Shown here: piece after piece, positions 32,977 through 41,399 of the stretch
Layout of the letters: each line of letters opens with the position of its first letter
How positions within the stretch are numbered: the first letter of the stretch is position 1
NCBI GenBank assembly: GCA_020354625.1
Contig: CP070651.1
Location: 3,749,587 to 3,813,586, forward strand
Origin: Trueperaceae bacterium
GTDB lineage: Bacteria > Deinococcota > Deinococci > Deinococcales > Trueperaceae
Length of the DNA stretch: 64,000 bases
Direction of reading: 5' to 3'
The notes under the pieces: generated by a model
Seen by the model: only the letters and a program-made list of their open reading frames with translations
Databases searched by the model: none
What the model was told of the DNA's origin: nothing
Made by a program: the position numbers and the translations under genes

Positions 32977-35718
32977 TCACTGTCGTAAAGCCGCCGGAGG
33001 CTTGACCCGTATCCGGGCATCGAGAATGGTGCAGCCCTCTCCTGGCGGGTGAACCTTGATGGGGTTGAGATCGAGCTCAACGATCTCCGGAATCTCCTCT
33101 ACCAACCTGGAAACGCGCAGCAACAGGTCTTCAATAGCCTCCTGATCTGCCGGATCGATCCCCCGGTATCCTTGCAACAGCCGGTAACCGCGGATCCCCT
33201 TTATCATCTCGGTCGCATCGCGGTCGGTCAGCGGTGTAATGCGGAAGACGACATCGCGAAGAATCTCTACGTGGACACCTCCCAAACCGAAAGCGATAAG
33301 CGGGCCGAAGAGAGGGTCTTCGGTCACCCCGACCATCACCTCGATACCTGTTGTGACCATCGGTTGAACCAAAAAGCCGTCGAGGGCACTGAGCTGCTGG
33401 GCTGACTCGAGCCGGGCGCTAATGTGTTGGCAGGCGCTCCGTACTGCTGCTGCGTTCTCGAGACGGACCTGGACCCCATCCCACTCAGATTTGTGAACCA
33501 GGCTACGGGAGGCGAGCTTCACCACCACCGGATAGCCGAACTCCTCGGCGATGCGTACGGCTCCCTCGGCATCATCGGCCACCCTCCCCTCGAGCATCGG
33601 CAGGCCGAAGGCACCCAACACCGCGTCGTAATCCTGGGGAGACAACCAGCTCTCACCACGTTCCTGAGCAGCCCAGCACACCTCGCGAGCTCGTTGGATA
33701 TTCAGATCGATATGATCCACCAGGTGTCCCTGTGGAATTTCCCGCCAGTGGGCGTAGGCCCACGCACGTCCCAAGGCTCGGGCGGCGGCCTCAGGGAAAC
33801 GGTAGCTGGGGATGCGCTCTGTCTCAGAAGAAAAGCTCTCTGCAAGATTGTGTCTGCTCATAATGCAGGCCACAACAGGTTTCCGGTTGCCACGCCGACG
33901 CGCTGAAGAGACAGCTTCGCGCACAGCCTGGGCAATCGCGTCCACAGACACCAGCCCAACCGGGATGAAGATTACCATCACGACATCGAAACCGGAGTCC
34001 TCGAGCGCGATCTCTACGACTTCCCGGTAGTGATCATCCGAAGCAGACGCAATCATGTCGATCGGGTTCTGCGTGCTGGCAGCCGCCGGTAGGATCTGTC
34101 GCAAATGAGCCTGCACCTGCTCAGAGGCTTCTGGTACCTCCATTCCGGCAGCGATCAGGGTGTCGACGGCCAGGATCGCCGGACCACCGGCATTGGAAAT
34201 CACCGCTACGCGCGGACCCGCCGGTAGAGGCTGATCGGCCAGAAGCGCCGCTACATCGAAGAGATCTTTCAAGGTGTCGGCGCGTATGACCCCAGCTTGC
34301 CGAAAGAGGGCCCCGACAGCCGTCTCGCTAGCGGCCAGCGACGCAGTGTGTGACATGGCTGCTTTGCCACCCACCTGGCTACGTCCCGCCTTGACCGCCA
34401 ACACGGGTTTCTTGAGCGCGACACGACGCGCCAAACGAGCAAAACGCTGCGGGTTGCCAAACGATTCCAAATAGAGGAGGATCACCTCGGTATCGGGGTC
34501 GTCCTCCCAATATTGCAAGAGATCGTTGCCCGACACGTCAGCCTTATTGCCCAGACTGACGAAATGGGATAGCCCCAAGCCCAGATCACGCGCCATCTCC
34601 AGCACCGCCAAGCCGAGCGCTCCGCTCTGTGAAGACATGGCGATAGGGCCGTATGGAGGGAACACAGGAGCAAAACTGGCGTTGAGACGGACATCGGGCG
34701 AGGCGTTCATGATGCCCAGGCAATTAGGACCGACGAGCCGCATACCGTGACCCAGCACCTCGGCTCTAAGGGCCTCTTGGAGCTCTCGTCCTCTCTCTCC
34801 GGTCTCGGCAAACCCGGCCGTGATGATGACGAGCGATCTGACCCCCTTGACACCACACTCCTTGACGACGTCGAGCACGGTATCGACCGGAGTGGCAATC
34901 ACGGCCAGCTCGACCTCGCCAGCGACGTCGAGTACCGAGGCAAACGCCTTCAAGCCTGCAATCTCCTGAGCGTTGGGATTGATCGGATACAGCTCGCCGG
35001 CAAAGGCCTTGAGATGCAGAAGAATCCTGTGACCGATCCCCTTCGAATCACGTGACGCCCCGATCACAGCCACACCCCGAGGCTTGAAAAAGGGCCGTAG
35101 CGATGCCACAGTGGCGATCTGCTCTCGCATCTCGGCCCGGCTGACGCTCTCAGAGCTCGGCACGATCGAGAAATCGATCTCCACAAACCCGTCTTCGACG
35201 GTTTCAACGACTTGGAACCCACTCGAGCGGAAGACCTCGAGCATGCGCCGGTTGCGAAGCTCGGTAGTGGCGTTGAAGTGCAAGATACCGTGACGCGCCG
35301 CGATCAAAGCGAGGCGTTCGAGCAACAGGGTACCCAAACCCTTCCCCTGATAGGTATCGTCCACCAAGAAGGCGACCTCGGCGGTGGTGGCCTGAGGGCC
35401 TTCACGCACATATTCTCCTTCGGCAATCACGACAGGACGCTCCTGACCACCGGTCAACACCAGAAGTGACATACGCGTCTCGGCAGAACCGGGTTTGAGC
35501 AATTCGTTGGCAGCTCGCTCAATCGGCAGGTCCCCAAAAAAGCGATGAATGCGAGACTCCGGTGACAATCGGCTCAAGAAGTTCCGGATCAACGGTCGGT
35601 CGGCCTCCGTTGCAGGACGGATCTCAGCGGTACTCCCATCACGTAGGATCACGAGACCCGCTTCCACAGACTCTTGTGGCAAGGGTGCTCGGTAGTAGAT
35701 GTGTCGCGGCTCGGTCAT
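32977..35718 (-). CDS. GNAT acetyltransferase fused to ADP-forming acyl-CoA synthetase-like protein
   Basis: A 913-residue protein. Residues 20-185 are a GNAT domain with the acetyl-CoA loop DDTYQGKGLGTLLLERL. Residues 205-305 are a CoA-binding domain (RGVAVIGASRDSKGIGHRIL), 330-475 a succinyl-CoA-ligase-like domain, and about 670-905 an ATP-grasp domain (GFLVQPMVTTGIEVMVGV, ELDLNPI). The phospho-His expected of active ADP-forming synthetases is present as His457 in AAMSHTASLA. Enteric Pat/PatZ has the GNAT at the C-terminus; here it is at the N-terminus. Likely a protein acetyltransferase controlled by acyl-CoA or cyclic nucleotide state, or a true acyl-CoA synthetase. Confidence 0.9.
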   Translation of the reverse strand: MTEPRHIYYRAPLPQESVEAGLVILRDGSTAEIRPATEADRPLIRNFLSRLSPESRIHRFFGDLPIERAANELLKPGSAETRMSLLVLTGGQERPVVIAEGEYVREGPQATTAEVAFLVDDTYQGKGLGTLLLERLALIAARHGILHFNATTELRNRRMLEVFRSSGFQVVETVEDGFVEIDFSIVPSSESVSRAEMREQIATVASLRPFFKPRGVAVIGASRDSKGIGHRILLHLKAFAGELYPINPNAQEIAGLKAFASVLDVAGEVELAVIATPVDTVLDVVKECGVKGVRSLVIITAGFAETGERGRELQEALRAEVLGHGMRLVGPNCLGIMNASPDVRLNASFAPVFPPYGPIAMSSQSGALGLAVLEMARDLGLGLSHFVSLGNKADVSGNDLLQYWEDDPDTEVILLYLESFGNPQRFARLARRVALKKPVLAVKAGRSQVGGKAAMSHTASLAASETAVGALFRQAGVIRADTLKDLFDVAALLADQPLPAGPRVAVISNAGGPAILAVDTLIAAGMEVPEASEQVQAHLRQILPAAASTQNPIDMIASASDDHYREVVEIALEDSGFDVVMVIFIPVGLVSVDAIAQAVREAVSSARRRGNRKPVVACIMSRHNLAESFSSETERIPSYRFPEAAARALGRAWAYAHWREIPQGHLVDHIDLNIQRAREVCWAAQERGESWLSPQDYDAVLGAFGLPMLEGRVADDAEGAVRIAEEFGYPVVVKLASRSLVHKSEWDGVQVRLENAAAVRSACQHISARLESAQQLSALDGFLVQPMVTTGIEVMVGVTEDPLFGPLIAFGLGGVHVEILRDVVFRITPLTDRDATEMIKGIRGYRLLQGYRGIDPADQEAIEDLLLRVSRLVEEIPEIVELDLNPIKVHPPGEGCTILDARIRVKPPAALRQ

Positions 35719-35780
35719 ATCAGACTCCGAATTTCACACTCGTTTTCGAAAAGCCTTTTGCAGCCGTCTCCTGTCATGAT

Positions 35781-35844
35781 GTAAACAGGGTTTGCTCACA
35801 CAACATCACCAGCCTCGGCAATGACCAGATGATACCTACTCTAC
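35781..35844. repeat. Short relative of the 85-bp inverted-repeat element
   Basis: It begins ATGTAAACAGG and ends GACCAGATGATACCTACTCTAC, matching both ends of the element at 31703-31787 with an internal deletion. It overlaps the last codons of the SLOG-like gene. Confidence 0.6.
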
Positions 35845-36470
35845 CCATGATCCACTGTCTTTTCCTCCCCGGTCAGCTGTCCATACTTCACCCACGAGCC
35901 CCACAAATTTACGACCTCCTTCTCGTGCTTGCGGGATAGGGTGATCAACTCCTTACCGGTACTATCCACGCCGTCCCAAAGCATGAACAACAGATCGCTT
36001 TCGAGGATCCGGAAGACGTGCGCCTGTTTGAACTTCCACGGCTTGTACCCCCCCTGGTGCAGGGTTGTCACCTCCTCGGCCTTGGCCACCAGACGGCTGT
36101 AACGCTGTTTGTGTTCGAGGTGCCAGTGGGTCTGCAGGCCCATATACGGGAGTGCGACTCGCACAGGGATTTGGAGAGCCGTCGCTGCTTCGGCGAGCGC
36201 AGTGTCCCATCCTAAGGTGAGACTGGTAATGACTTGGGCGGCACGATGCGTCTTCAGGGCGACCGAGGCGAGATGGGTAAGCCGGCGGTGCATATATTCG
36301 TACCACTCGGCATGAGACGGGTAGTAAATGGCCGGACCGTGGTAGGTGAGTCGTTCAGGCCGAACCCCCACTCCAGTTACAGTTGGGGGTGAAGGCACGC
36401 GCTCGACGTGGATGGCTGGAGAATCATCCCAAGACACCACCAACTCTTCCCCTTGCTTGGCCGCTACCAT
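35841..36470 (-). CDS. SLOG/YpsA-like Rossmannoid protein
   Basis: A 209-residue protein. The block ITSLTLGWDTALAEAATALQ followed by PVRVALPY, QRYSRLVAKAEEVTTL, GGYKPWKFKQ and DLLFMLWDG matches the YpsA/DUF1273 type of SLOG fold, in which a nucleotide or nucleotide-derived ligand is bound under a glycine-rich loop. Here the loop reads SLTLGWD rather than SGMALGVD. Residues 1-65 are an added N-terminal part. Some SLOG proteins sense signals in conflict systems, but no effector gene is next to it. Its last bases overlap a short repeat. Confidence 0.65.
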   Translation of the reverse strand: MVAAKQGEELVVSWDDSPAIHVERVPSPPTVTGVGVRPERLTYHGPAIYYPSHAEWYEYMHRRLTHLASVALKTHRAAQVITSLTLGWDTALAEAATALQIPVRVALPYMGLQTHWHLEHKQRYSRLVAKAEEVTTLHQGGYKPWKFKQAHVFRILESDLLFMLWDGVDSTGKELITLSRKHEKEVVNLWGSWVKYGQLTGEEKTVDHG

Positions 36471-36547
36471 CACGACTCTACGTCCAGTAACGCTTCTTGA
36501 GATCTAGCATGTTCATGACCCACTTCAATTCTACCGTGTAAGGGGCC

Positions 36548-37297
36548 TCAGGCCGATGCGGCCAGGTGGCGGGCAGCCTCCCGATCGAGTAACCAGAGCA
36601 CCTTGCCAGAAGTAGGGTTCACACCCTGGGCGGGTCGTCGTAGCGGATCGGCGGGTTCGCAAAATACCGAGCGGACGGCGTCCGCCTTGCTGCTGCCATG
36701 AACCAAGAACATGACTACCCGGGCACCGTTGATAGCACGCAAGGTCAGTGTCAGGCGGATCGGCGGTGGTTTGGGGGCATGATGGATGACGGCCGTAAGC
36801 GTCCCGGACGGAGAATCGAGCCGGCTATCCCCCGGGAACAGCGATGCGGTATGTGCATCTGGACCCAAACCCAGCAAGATGAGATCGAACGCCACCGGCG
36901 CCGGTTCGAATGTCGCCCGCAATGTACGGTCATAGCGCTCGGCAGCTTCTTCCGGGGTCACGCTCACGGTCGGAAAGGGGTAGATATTCTTCTCGAGAAT
37001 GGGTACCCGCGACAGCAGTGTCTCACGGGCCATCCGTAGATTACTCTGGGGGTCCTGCGGATCCACAAAGCGTTCATCACCGAAGAAAACCTCCACCTGT
37101 TGCCACGGGATGGCGTCTTTGTAAGGTGGATGTGCCAGCAGAAGGTACAATGCCTCCGGCGTAGTTCCCCCAGCAAGAGCAACACGGAAACGACCCCGCA
37201 CTTCCACTGCGATCCGAGCGAACTCGCCAAAGCGCCGAGCAGCCTCTTGGGCGAGAACCGTGGCGTCCTCGACAACGACACGTTCGCAGCGTTCCAC
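36548..37297 (-). CDS. pgl: 6-phosphogluconolactonase
   Basis: A 249-residue DevB-type lactonase hydrolysing 6-phosphogluconolactone. Motifs: VALAGGTTPEALYLLL, VEVFFGDERFVDPQDPQSN, DLILLGLGPDAHTASLFPG with the catalytic His, and the closing KVLWLLDREAA. It follows pgi directly: the pgi TAG abuts a GTG at 37306, but the GTG at 37297 behind AGGTGG is the better start. With gnd on the other strand it belongs to the oxidative pentose phosphate pathway. Confidence 0.94.
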   Translation of the reverse strand: MERCERVVVEDATVLAQEAARRFGEFARIAVEVRGRFRVALAGGTTPEALYLLLAHPPYKDAIPWQQVEVFFGDERFVDPQDPQSNLRMARETLLSRVPILEKNIYPFPTVSVTPEEAAERYDRTLRATFEPAPVAFDLILLGLGPDAHTASLFPGDSRLDSPSGTLTAVIHHAPKPPPIRLTLTLRAINGARVVMFLVHGSSKADAVRSVFCEPADPLRRPAQGVNPTSGKVLWLLDREAARHLAASA

Positions 37298-37306
37298 ACA
37301 CCCCAC

Positions 37307-38947
37307 CTAGCGCATCTTCTTATAGGTGTTGATCAGGCCGTTTGTCGAACTATCGTGGCTCGTCACGGCACCGTCGCCTCCGAGCTCGCTCAAAATAGCT
37401 CCCGCAAGCTGCTTACCGAGTTCAACCCCCATCTGGTCGAAGGAGTTGATGTTCCAGATGACACCCTGCGTAAAGATCTTGTGCTCATACATGGCGATGA
37501 GCGAGCCGAGCGTTTTTGGGGTGAGTTTCTTATATAGGAAGGAGTTGGTCGGCCGATTGCCTTCAAACGACTTGGCGGCGCTAAGGAGCTCGAGCTTGCT
37601 GCCAGAAACCCCTTTGGCTTCGAGCTCACTTCGCGTTTCCTGAGACGTCTTCCCCTTCATCAGCGCTTCGGTTTGAGCCAAGAAGTTCGAGATCAAAAAA
37701 GTGTGGTGTTCGCCGAGAGGGTTGTGGCTTTGGGCTGCTGCCAAGAAGTCACAGGGGACGAGCTTGGTACCTTGATGAATGAGCTGATAGAAGGCGTGTT
37801 GGCCATTGGTGCCGGGTTGTCCCCAAATGATCGGTCCGGTCGATACCGCGACCGGGTTCCCTGTAACCGTCACGCTCTTACCGTTACTCTCCATATCACC
37901 CTGCTGGAAATAGCTGGCGAAGTGCTCGAGGTACTGATCATACGGGAGGATGGCGTGGCTCTGCGCGTCGAAGAAATTGTTATACCAGATCCCGAGCAGA
38001 GCCATGATGACGGGAATATTCTTTTCAAGAGGCGCCGTTTTGAAGTGTTCGTCGACGCGGTGCGCTCCCTCGAGCAGCTCCTCGAAGATATCCATGCCGA
38101 GATAGATGGCAATCGACAACCCGATCGCCGACCAAAGCGAGTAGCGACCACCGACCCAGTCCCAGAACTCGAACATGTTCTCGGGGTCGATCCCGAACTC
38201 ACGAACGGCATTTTCGTTGGTAGAGAGCGCCACGAAGTGCTTAGCCACTGCCGCCGGATCCCCAGCCGAGGCCAAAAACCACTCACGAGCCGAACGCGCA
38301 TTGGCCATGGTCTCTTGGGTAGTAAAGGTCTTCGAAGCGACCAAGAAGAGGCTGGTCTCTGGATCGAGCCGCTTCAGGGTCTCGGTCAGATCGGTACCAT
38401 CGACGTTGGAGACATAATGAACGCGCAAGCCATCCGCCCCGTAGGGGCTCAGGGCCTTTGTCACCATCTTCGGACCCAAATCCGAGCCGCCGATCCCGAT
38501 ATTGACGACGTCTCGGATCACCTGTCCGGTATAGCCGCGCCATTCTCCCGAGCGAACCGCCTCGCTAAAGGTGCGCATCATGGCGAGAACGCGGTTCACG
38601 TCGATCATCACGTCCCTGCCGCCTGAGGTGATGGGTCGGTCAGACCGGTTTCGCAAGGCCACGTGCAAAACGGCTCGGTCTTCGGTGACGTTGATCTTGT
38701 CACCACCGAACATGGCGGCGATCTTTTCCGGCAAGCGGGCTTGCTCAGCCAAATCCACAAGCAGAGACATCGTCTCTTCGGTGATGCGGTTCTTCGAATA
38801 GTCGAAAAGGATATCGTCAAACTCGAGTGAAAAACGCTCGAAACGCTTCGGATCGTCTGCGAAGAGACGGCGCATGTGCACCCCTACGATAGCCTGTCGA
38901 TGCTCGGTCAAGGCCTGCCATGAGGGTGAGTGCGTCAAAGTCGTCAC
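37307..38947 (-). CDS. pgi: Glucose-6-phosphate isomerase
   Basis: A 546-residue cytoplasmic enzyme of E. coli/eukaryote-type length. Signatures are [53 protein letters not shown] with the active-site region, the catalytic Glu in [20 protein letters not shown] and the Lys/His near [18 protein letters not shown]. The GTG start lacks a strong ribosome site. Co-transcribed with pgl, linking glycolysis and pentose phosphate flux. Confidence 0.97.
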   Translation of the reverse strand: MTTLTHSPSWQALTEHRQAIVGVHMRRLFADDPKRFERFSLEFDDILFDYSKNRITEETMSLLVDLAEQARLPEKIAAMFGGDKINVTEDRAVLHVALRNRSDRPITSGGRDVMIDVNRVLAMMRTFSEAVRSGEWRGYTGQVIRDVVNIGIGGSDLGPKMVTKALSPYGADGLRVHYVSNVDGTDLTETLKRLDPETSLFLVASKTFTTQETMANARSAREWFLASAGDPAAVAKHFVALSTNENAVREFGIDPENMFEFWDWVGGRYSLWSAIGLSIAIYLGMDIFEELLEGAHRVDEHFKTAPLEKNIPVIMALLGIWYNNFFDAQSHAILPYDQYLEHFASYFQQGDMESNGKSVTVTGNPVAVSTGPIIWGQPGTNGQHAFYQLIHQGTKLVPCDFLAAAQSHNPLGEHHTFLISNFLAQTEALMKGKTSQETRSELEAKGVSGSKLELLSAAKSFEGNRPTNSFLYKKLTPKTLGSLIAMYEHKIFTQGVIWNINSFDQMGVELGKQLAGAILSELGGDGAVTSHDSSTNGLINTYKKMR

Positions 38948-39036
38948 TGGAGGGAAACTCTCGTCGGAGCACAGTACGGTCTCGAGGCTTCAGCGTCAGG
39001 ATAGTGAGTCATACCTAACAGACTACGACAACTCGC

Positions 39037-39783
39037 TTACAAAACGCTCGGCGCCTCGGCTTCTTCCTTCTGCGCTCGCCCCAGATGCCACTCATCGGTG
39101 AGATCGATACGCAGAGGCGTGAGCGAGACATATCCCCTCTCGATCGCCCAGCGGTCGGTGCCTTCCTCTACCGATTCCTTGGGGCGCTCGGCAAACCAGT
39201 AGTGCTTCCTGCCCATCGGATCTTCACCTGGCACCACCACACCCTCGTAGTGGCGTACCGATTGCCGGGTCCACAAAATCCCCTTGGGTTCACGCGGGAA
39301 GTTGACATTCAACAGAAACAGATCACGCTGCTCCAAAAACATGTCGATCGTATCGCGCAAGTAACTTTCGAACACACTGTAATCGGTCGGCCCGCTATCG
39401 AAGGGAGCACTGAAGGCGATGGCCGGTATATCCCAGAACACAGCCTGTTTGGCAGCCGCCACCGTACCAGAATGCCAGATGTTGTGCCCGATATTGAGCC
39501 CCAAGTTGATCCCGGACAAGACGAGATCGATCTCCCCCCAATGATAGGCTCCGATCGCTACGCAATCGGCCGGAGTTCCGTCGACACGGTAGGCCTCGAG
39601 GTCACCGAACATATCGGTCGGATAGTAGTGGAGGGGGCGGGTTACGGTGATCGAATGGCTCTTGGCAGATTGCTCGAAGTCGGGCGCAACGATGCGCACT
39701 TCCCCAAACGACCTGGCGATTTCGGCTAGCGCTACGATGCCAGGGCTGTGAATTCCATCGTCATTGCTGATCAGAATCTTCAT
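39037..39783 (-). CDS. surE: 5'/3'-nucleotidase SurE
   Basis: A 248-residue nucleoside monophosphate phosphatase. The metal-binding start MKILISNDDGIHSPGI has the DD pair, followed by VAPDFEQSAKSHSIT (Asn/Ser loop, here with Glu in place of the usual Arg-Asn pair), GTPADCVAIG and SGINLGLNIGHNIWHSGTVAAA with the Asn and Ser of the active site. The ATG at 39783 gives the canonical N-terminus; longer frames do not. It is divergent from the MFS gene. Confidence 0.93.
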   Translation of the reverse strand: MKILISNDDGIHSPGIVALAEIARSFGEVRIVAPDFEQSAKSHSITVTRPLHYYPTDMFGDLEAYRVDGTPADCVAIGAYHWGEIDLVLSGINLGLNIGHNIWHSGTVAAAKQAVFWDIPAIAFSAPFDSGPTDYSVFESYLRDTIDMFLEQRDLFLLNVNFPREPKGILWTRQSVRHYEGVVVPGEDPMGRKHYWFAERPKESVEEGTDRWAIERGYVSLTPLRIDLTDEWHLGRAQKEEAEAPSVL

Positions 39784-40010
39784 ACTGTTGACCATCGTAC
39801 TTGTTAACAGAACATAGGGGCATGATTTGTCGTGCATTTGGGGACTCGAGTCGAAAGGTGGAGTCTATACCGGTCCCGCAAATTGGGATGGCAGATTCAA
39901 CCACGACGATGAGATTCAATGCGTCAATATCAGGACTTTCTTATTTCAAGGGGGTGTGCCGCCGGGACTGTATCCCCGTTCACAACGGGGGTGGTATAAG
40001 GACAGGTGAC

Positions 40011-41297
40011 ATGAAGACCCCGCCAGAAGTCGGAGATCACGAAGTAAACCGGAGCAGGCTCGTGGAGCGAACCCCGGTCTATTACGGTTGGGTCATCTTG
40101 CTGGCGGGTACCTTCGGCCTATTTATGACCACGCCAGGCCAGACGGTAGGGGTCTCGGTCTTTTTGGATAGCATTATCGTTGACCTCGGCCTGTCTCGGT
40201 CCACGGTCTCTCTTCTCTACACCTTTGCCACGCTCGCGGGCTCGCTGGCGCTCCCCTTTGTGGGCAGGTTCGTCGATACCAAAGGACCGAGGCGCGCCGT
40301 CATCGTCATCGCCATACTGTTCGCTCTGGCGTGCGTTTGGATGGGGTTCATCCGGGGTATCGTCAGCCTCTTCGTCGGCTTCATGCTCATTCGTAGCCTA
40401 GGACAAGGGTCTCTTTCCCTGGTCAGTCTGCACGTGATCAACTTGTGGTTTATTCAGCGGCGCGGCCTGGCCGTGGGCCTCTCCGGAATGGGCTTTGCCC
40501 TGTCATTTGCGCTATTCCCCCCTTTTATCGACCTGCTCATCACTTCATTCGGCTGGCGCAGCGCCTACGCCATCCTAGGTGGCTTGGTAGCGGTCACGGT
40601 GCTGCCTGTAGGCGCACTCTTTTTCCGTGGCCATCCCGAGCGATACGGCCTCACCCCTGACGGACGTGGCCCCTTATGGGAGGGGGCTTCGGAACAGAAC
40701 TTTACCCCGGCCGAGGCGCGCCGAACCCTCTCGTTCTGGCTCTATACTGCAGCTACATTTTGCTTCGCGATGCTCGGCACCGCGCTCCTGTTTCATAACT
40801 ACGACATCCTGGGAACGAGTGGGATCGGCCGTGGCGTCGCCACAGGGGCTTTCGGAGCCCTCGGCTTCGTTGCGGCCGGTGCCAACCTGGGAACCGGCGT
40901 CCTGCTCGACCGCCTGGCGCCCCGTTACCTGCTCAGTGTTACCCTGTCTCTCCTCTGCCTATCGCTCTATCTCGCCACTGTGGTCTCTACGTTACAGGGC
41001 GTTCTCTTCTACGGTAGCGTTCTCGGCCTCATGCAGGGGATGAACGGCGCCATCAGCGCGAGCGTATTCGCCCACTATTTCGGTCGCCGGCACCTGGGCG
41101 CCATCAAGGGGACCGTGCAGACCGTCGGAGTGGTCGGTTCTGCCATCGGCCCCTTCCTGTTTGCTTTCGGCCTGGACCTGGCCGGAAGCTACCGTCCGGT
41201 GCTGCTCTTAAGCGCCCTGTTGCCGCTCGGGCTCGCCCTGGTCGCTCCGTTCATCCGGCCCCCGCGAAAGCAAGCTGGGAAAGACGGTGATGGGTAA
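40011..41297 (+). CDS. Major facilitator superfamily transporter
   Basis: A 428-residue inner-membrane permease with 12 predicted segments. It opens VYYGWVILLAGTFGLFMTTP; the cytoplasmic loop 2-3 signature is GRFVDTKGPRRAVIV and the loop 8-9 counterpart GVLLDRLAPRYLLSV. The pattern resembles oxalate/monocarboxylate-type MFS members, but the substrate is not deducible. The ATG at 40011 follows AAGGACAGGTGAC; a CCCCGTT/AACGGGG hairpin at 39974-39990 lies just before. Confidence 0.88.
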   Translation: MKTPPEVGDHEVNRSRLVERTPVYYGWVILLAGTFGLFMTTPGQTVGVSVFLDSIIVDLGLSRSTVSLLYTFATLAGSLALPFVGRFVDTKGPRRAVIVIAILFALACVWMGFIRGIVSLFVGFMLIRSLGQGSLSLVSLHVINLWFIQRRGLAVGLSGMGFALSFALFPPFIDLLITSFGWRSAYAILGGLVAVTVLPVGALFFRGHPERYGLTPDGRGPLWEGASEQNFTPAEARRTLSFWLYTAATFCFAMLGTALLFHNYDILGTSGIGRGVATGAFGALGFVAAGANLGTGVLLDRLAPRYLLSVTLSLLCLSLYLATVVSTLQGVLFYGSVLGLMQGMNGAISASVFAHYFGRRHLGAIKGTVQTVGVVGSAIGPFLFAFGLDLAGSYRPVLLLSALLPLGLALVAPFIRPPRKQAGKDGDG

Positions 41298-41399
41298 TGG
41301 GTGATGGGTGATGGGTAATGGGTATTACGTAGAGTACGGGTTCAACCTAACCGTTTGCAGGCAACCCACTCATTCCTCATTACTGTTTACTCATCACCT
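41285..41399. repeat. ATGGGTAATGGG-type repeat, locus 3
   Basis: Five tandem units of the TGATGGG/TAATGGG type (41287-41323) begin within the last codons of the MFS gene, and an inverted set (CATTCCTCATTACTG, CATCACCTC) runs to the stop of the yejF-like gene. Loci 1 and 3 share GTTCAACC in the middle. Confidence 0.65.

Noticed and set aside
37673-38626. 317-residue open frame antisense to pgi
   Set aside because: It lies wholly inside an unmistakable pgi gene and lacks a ribosome site and family motifs.
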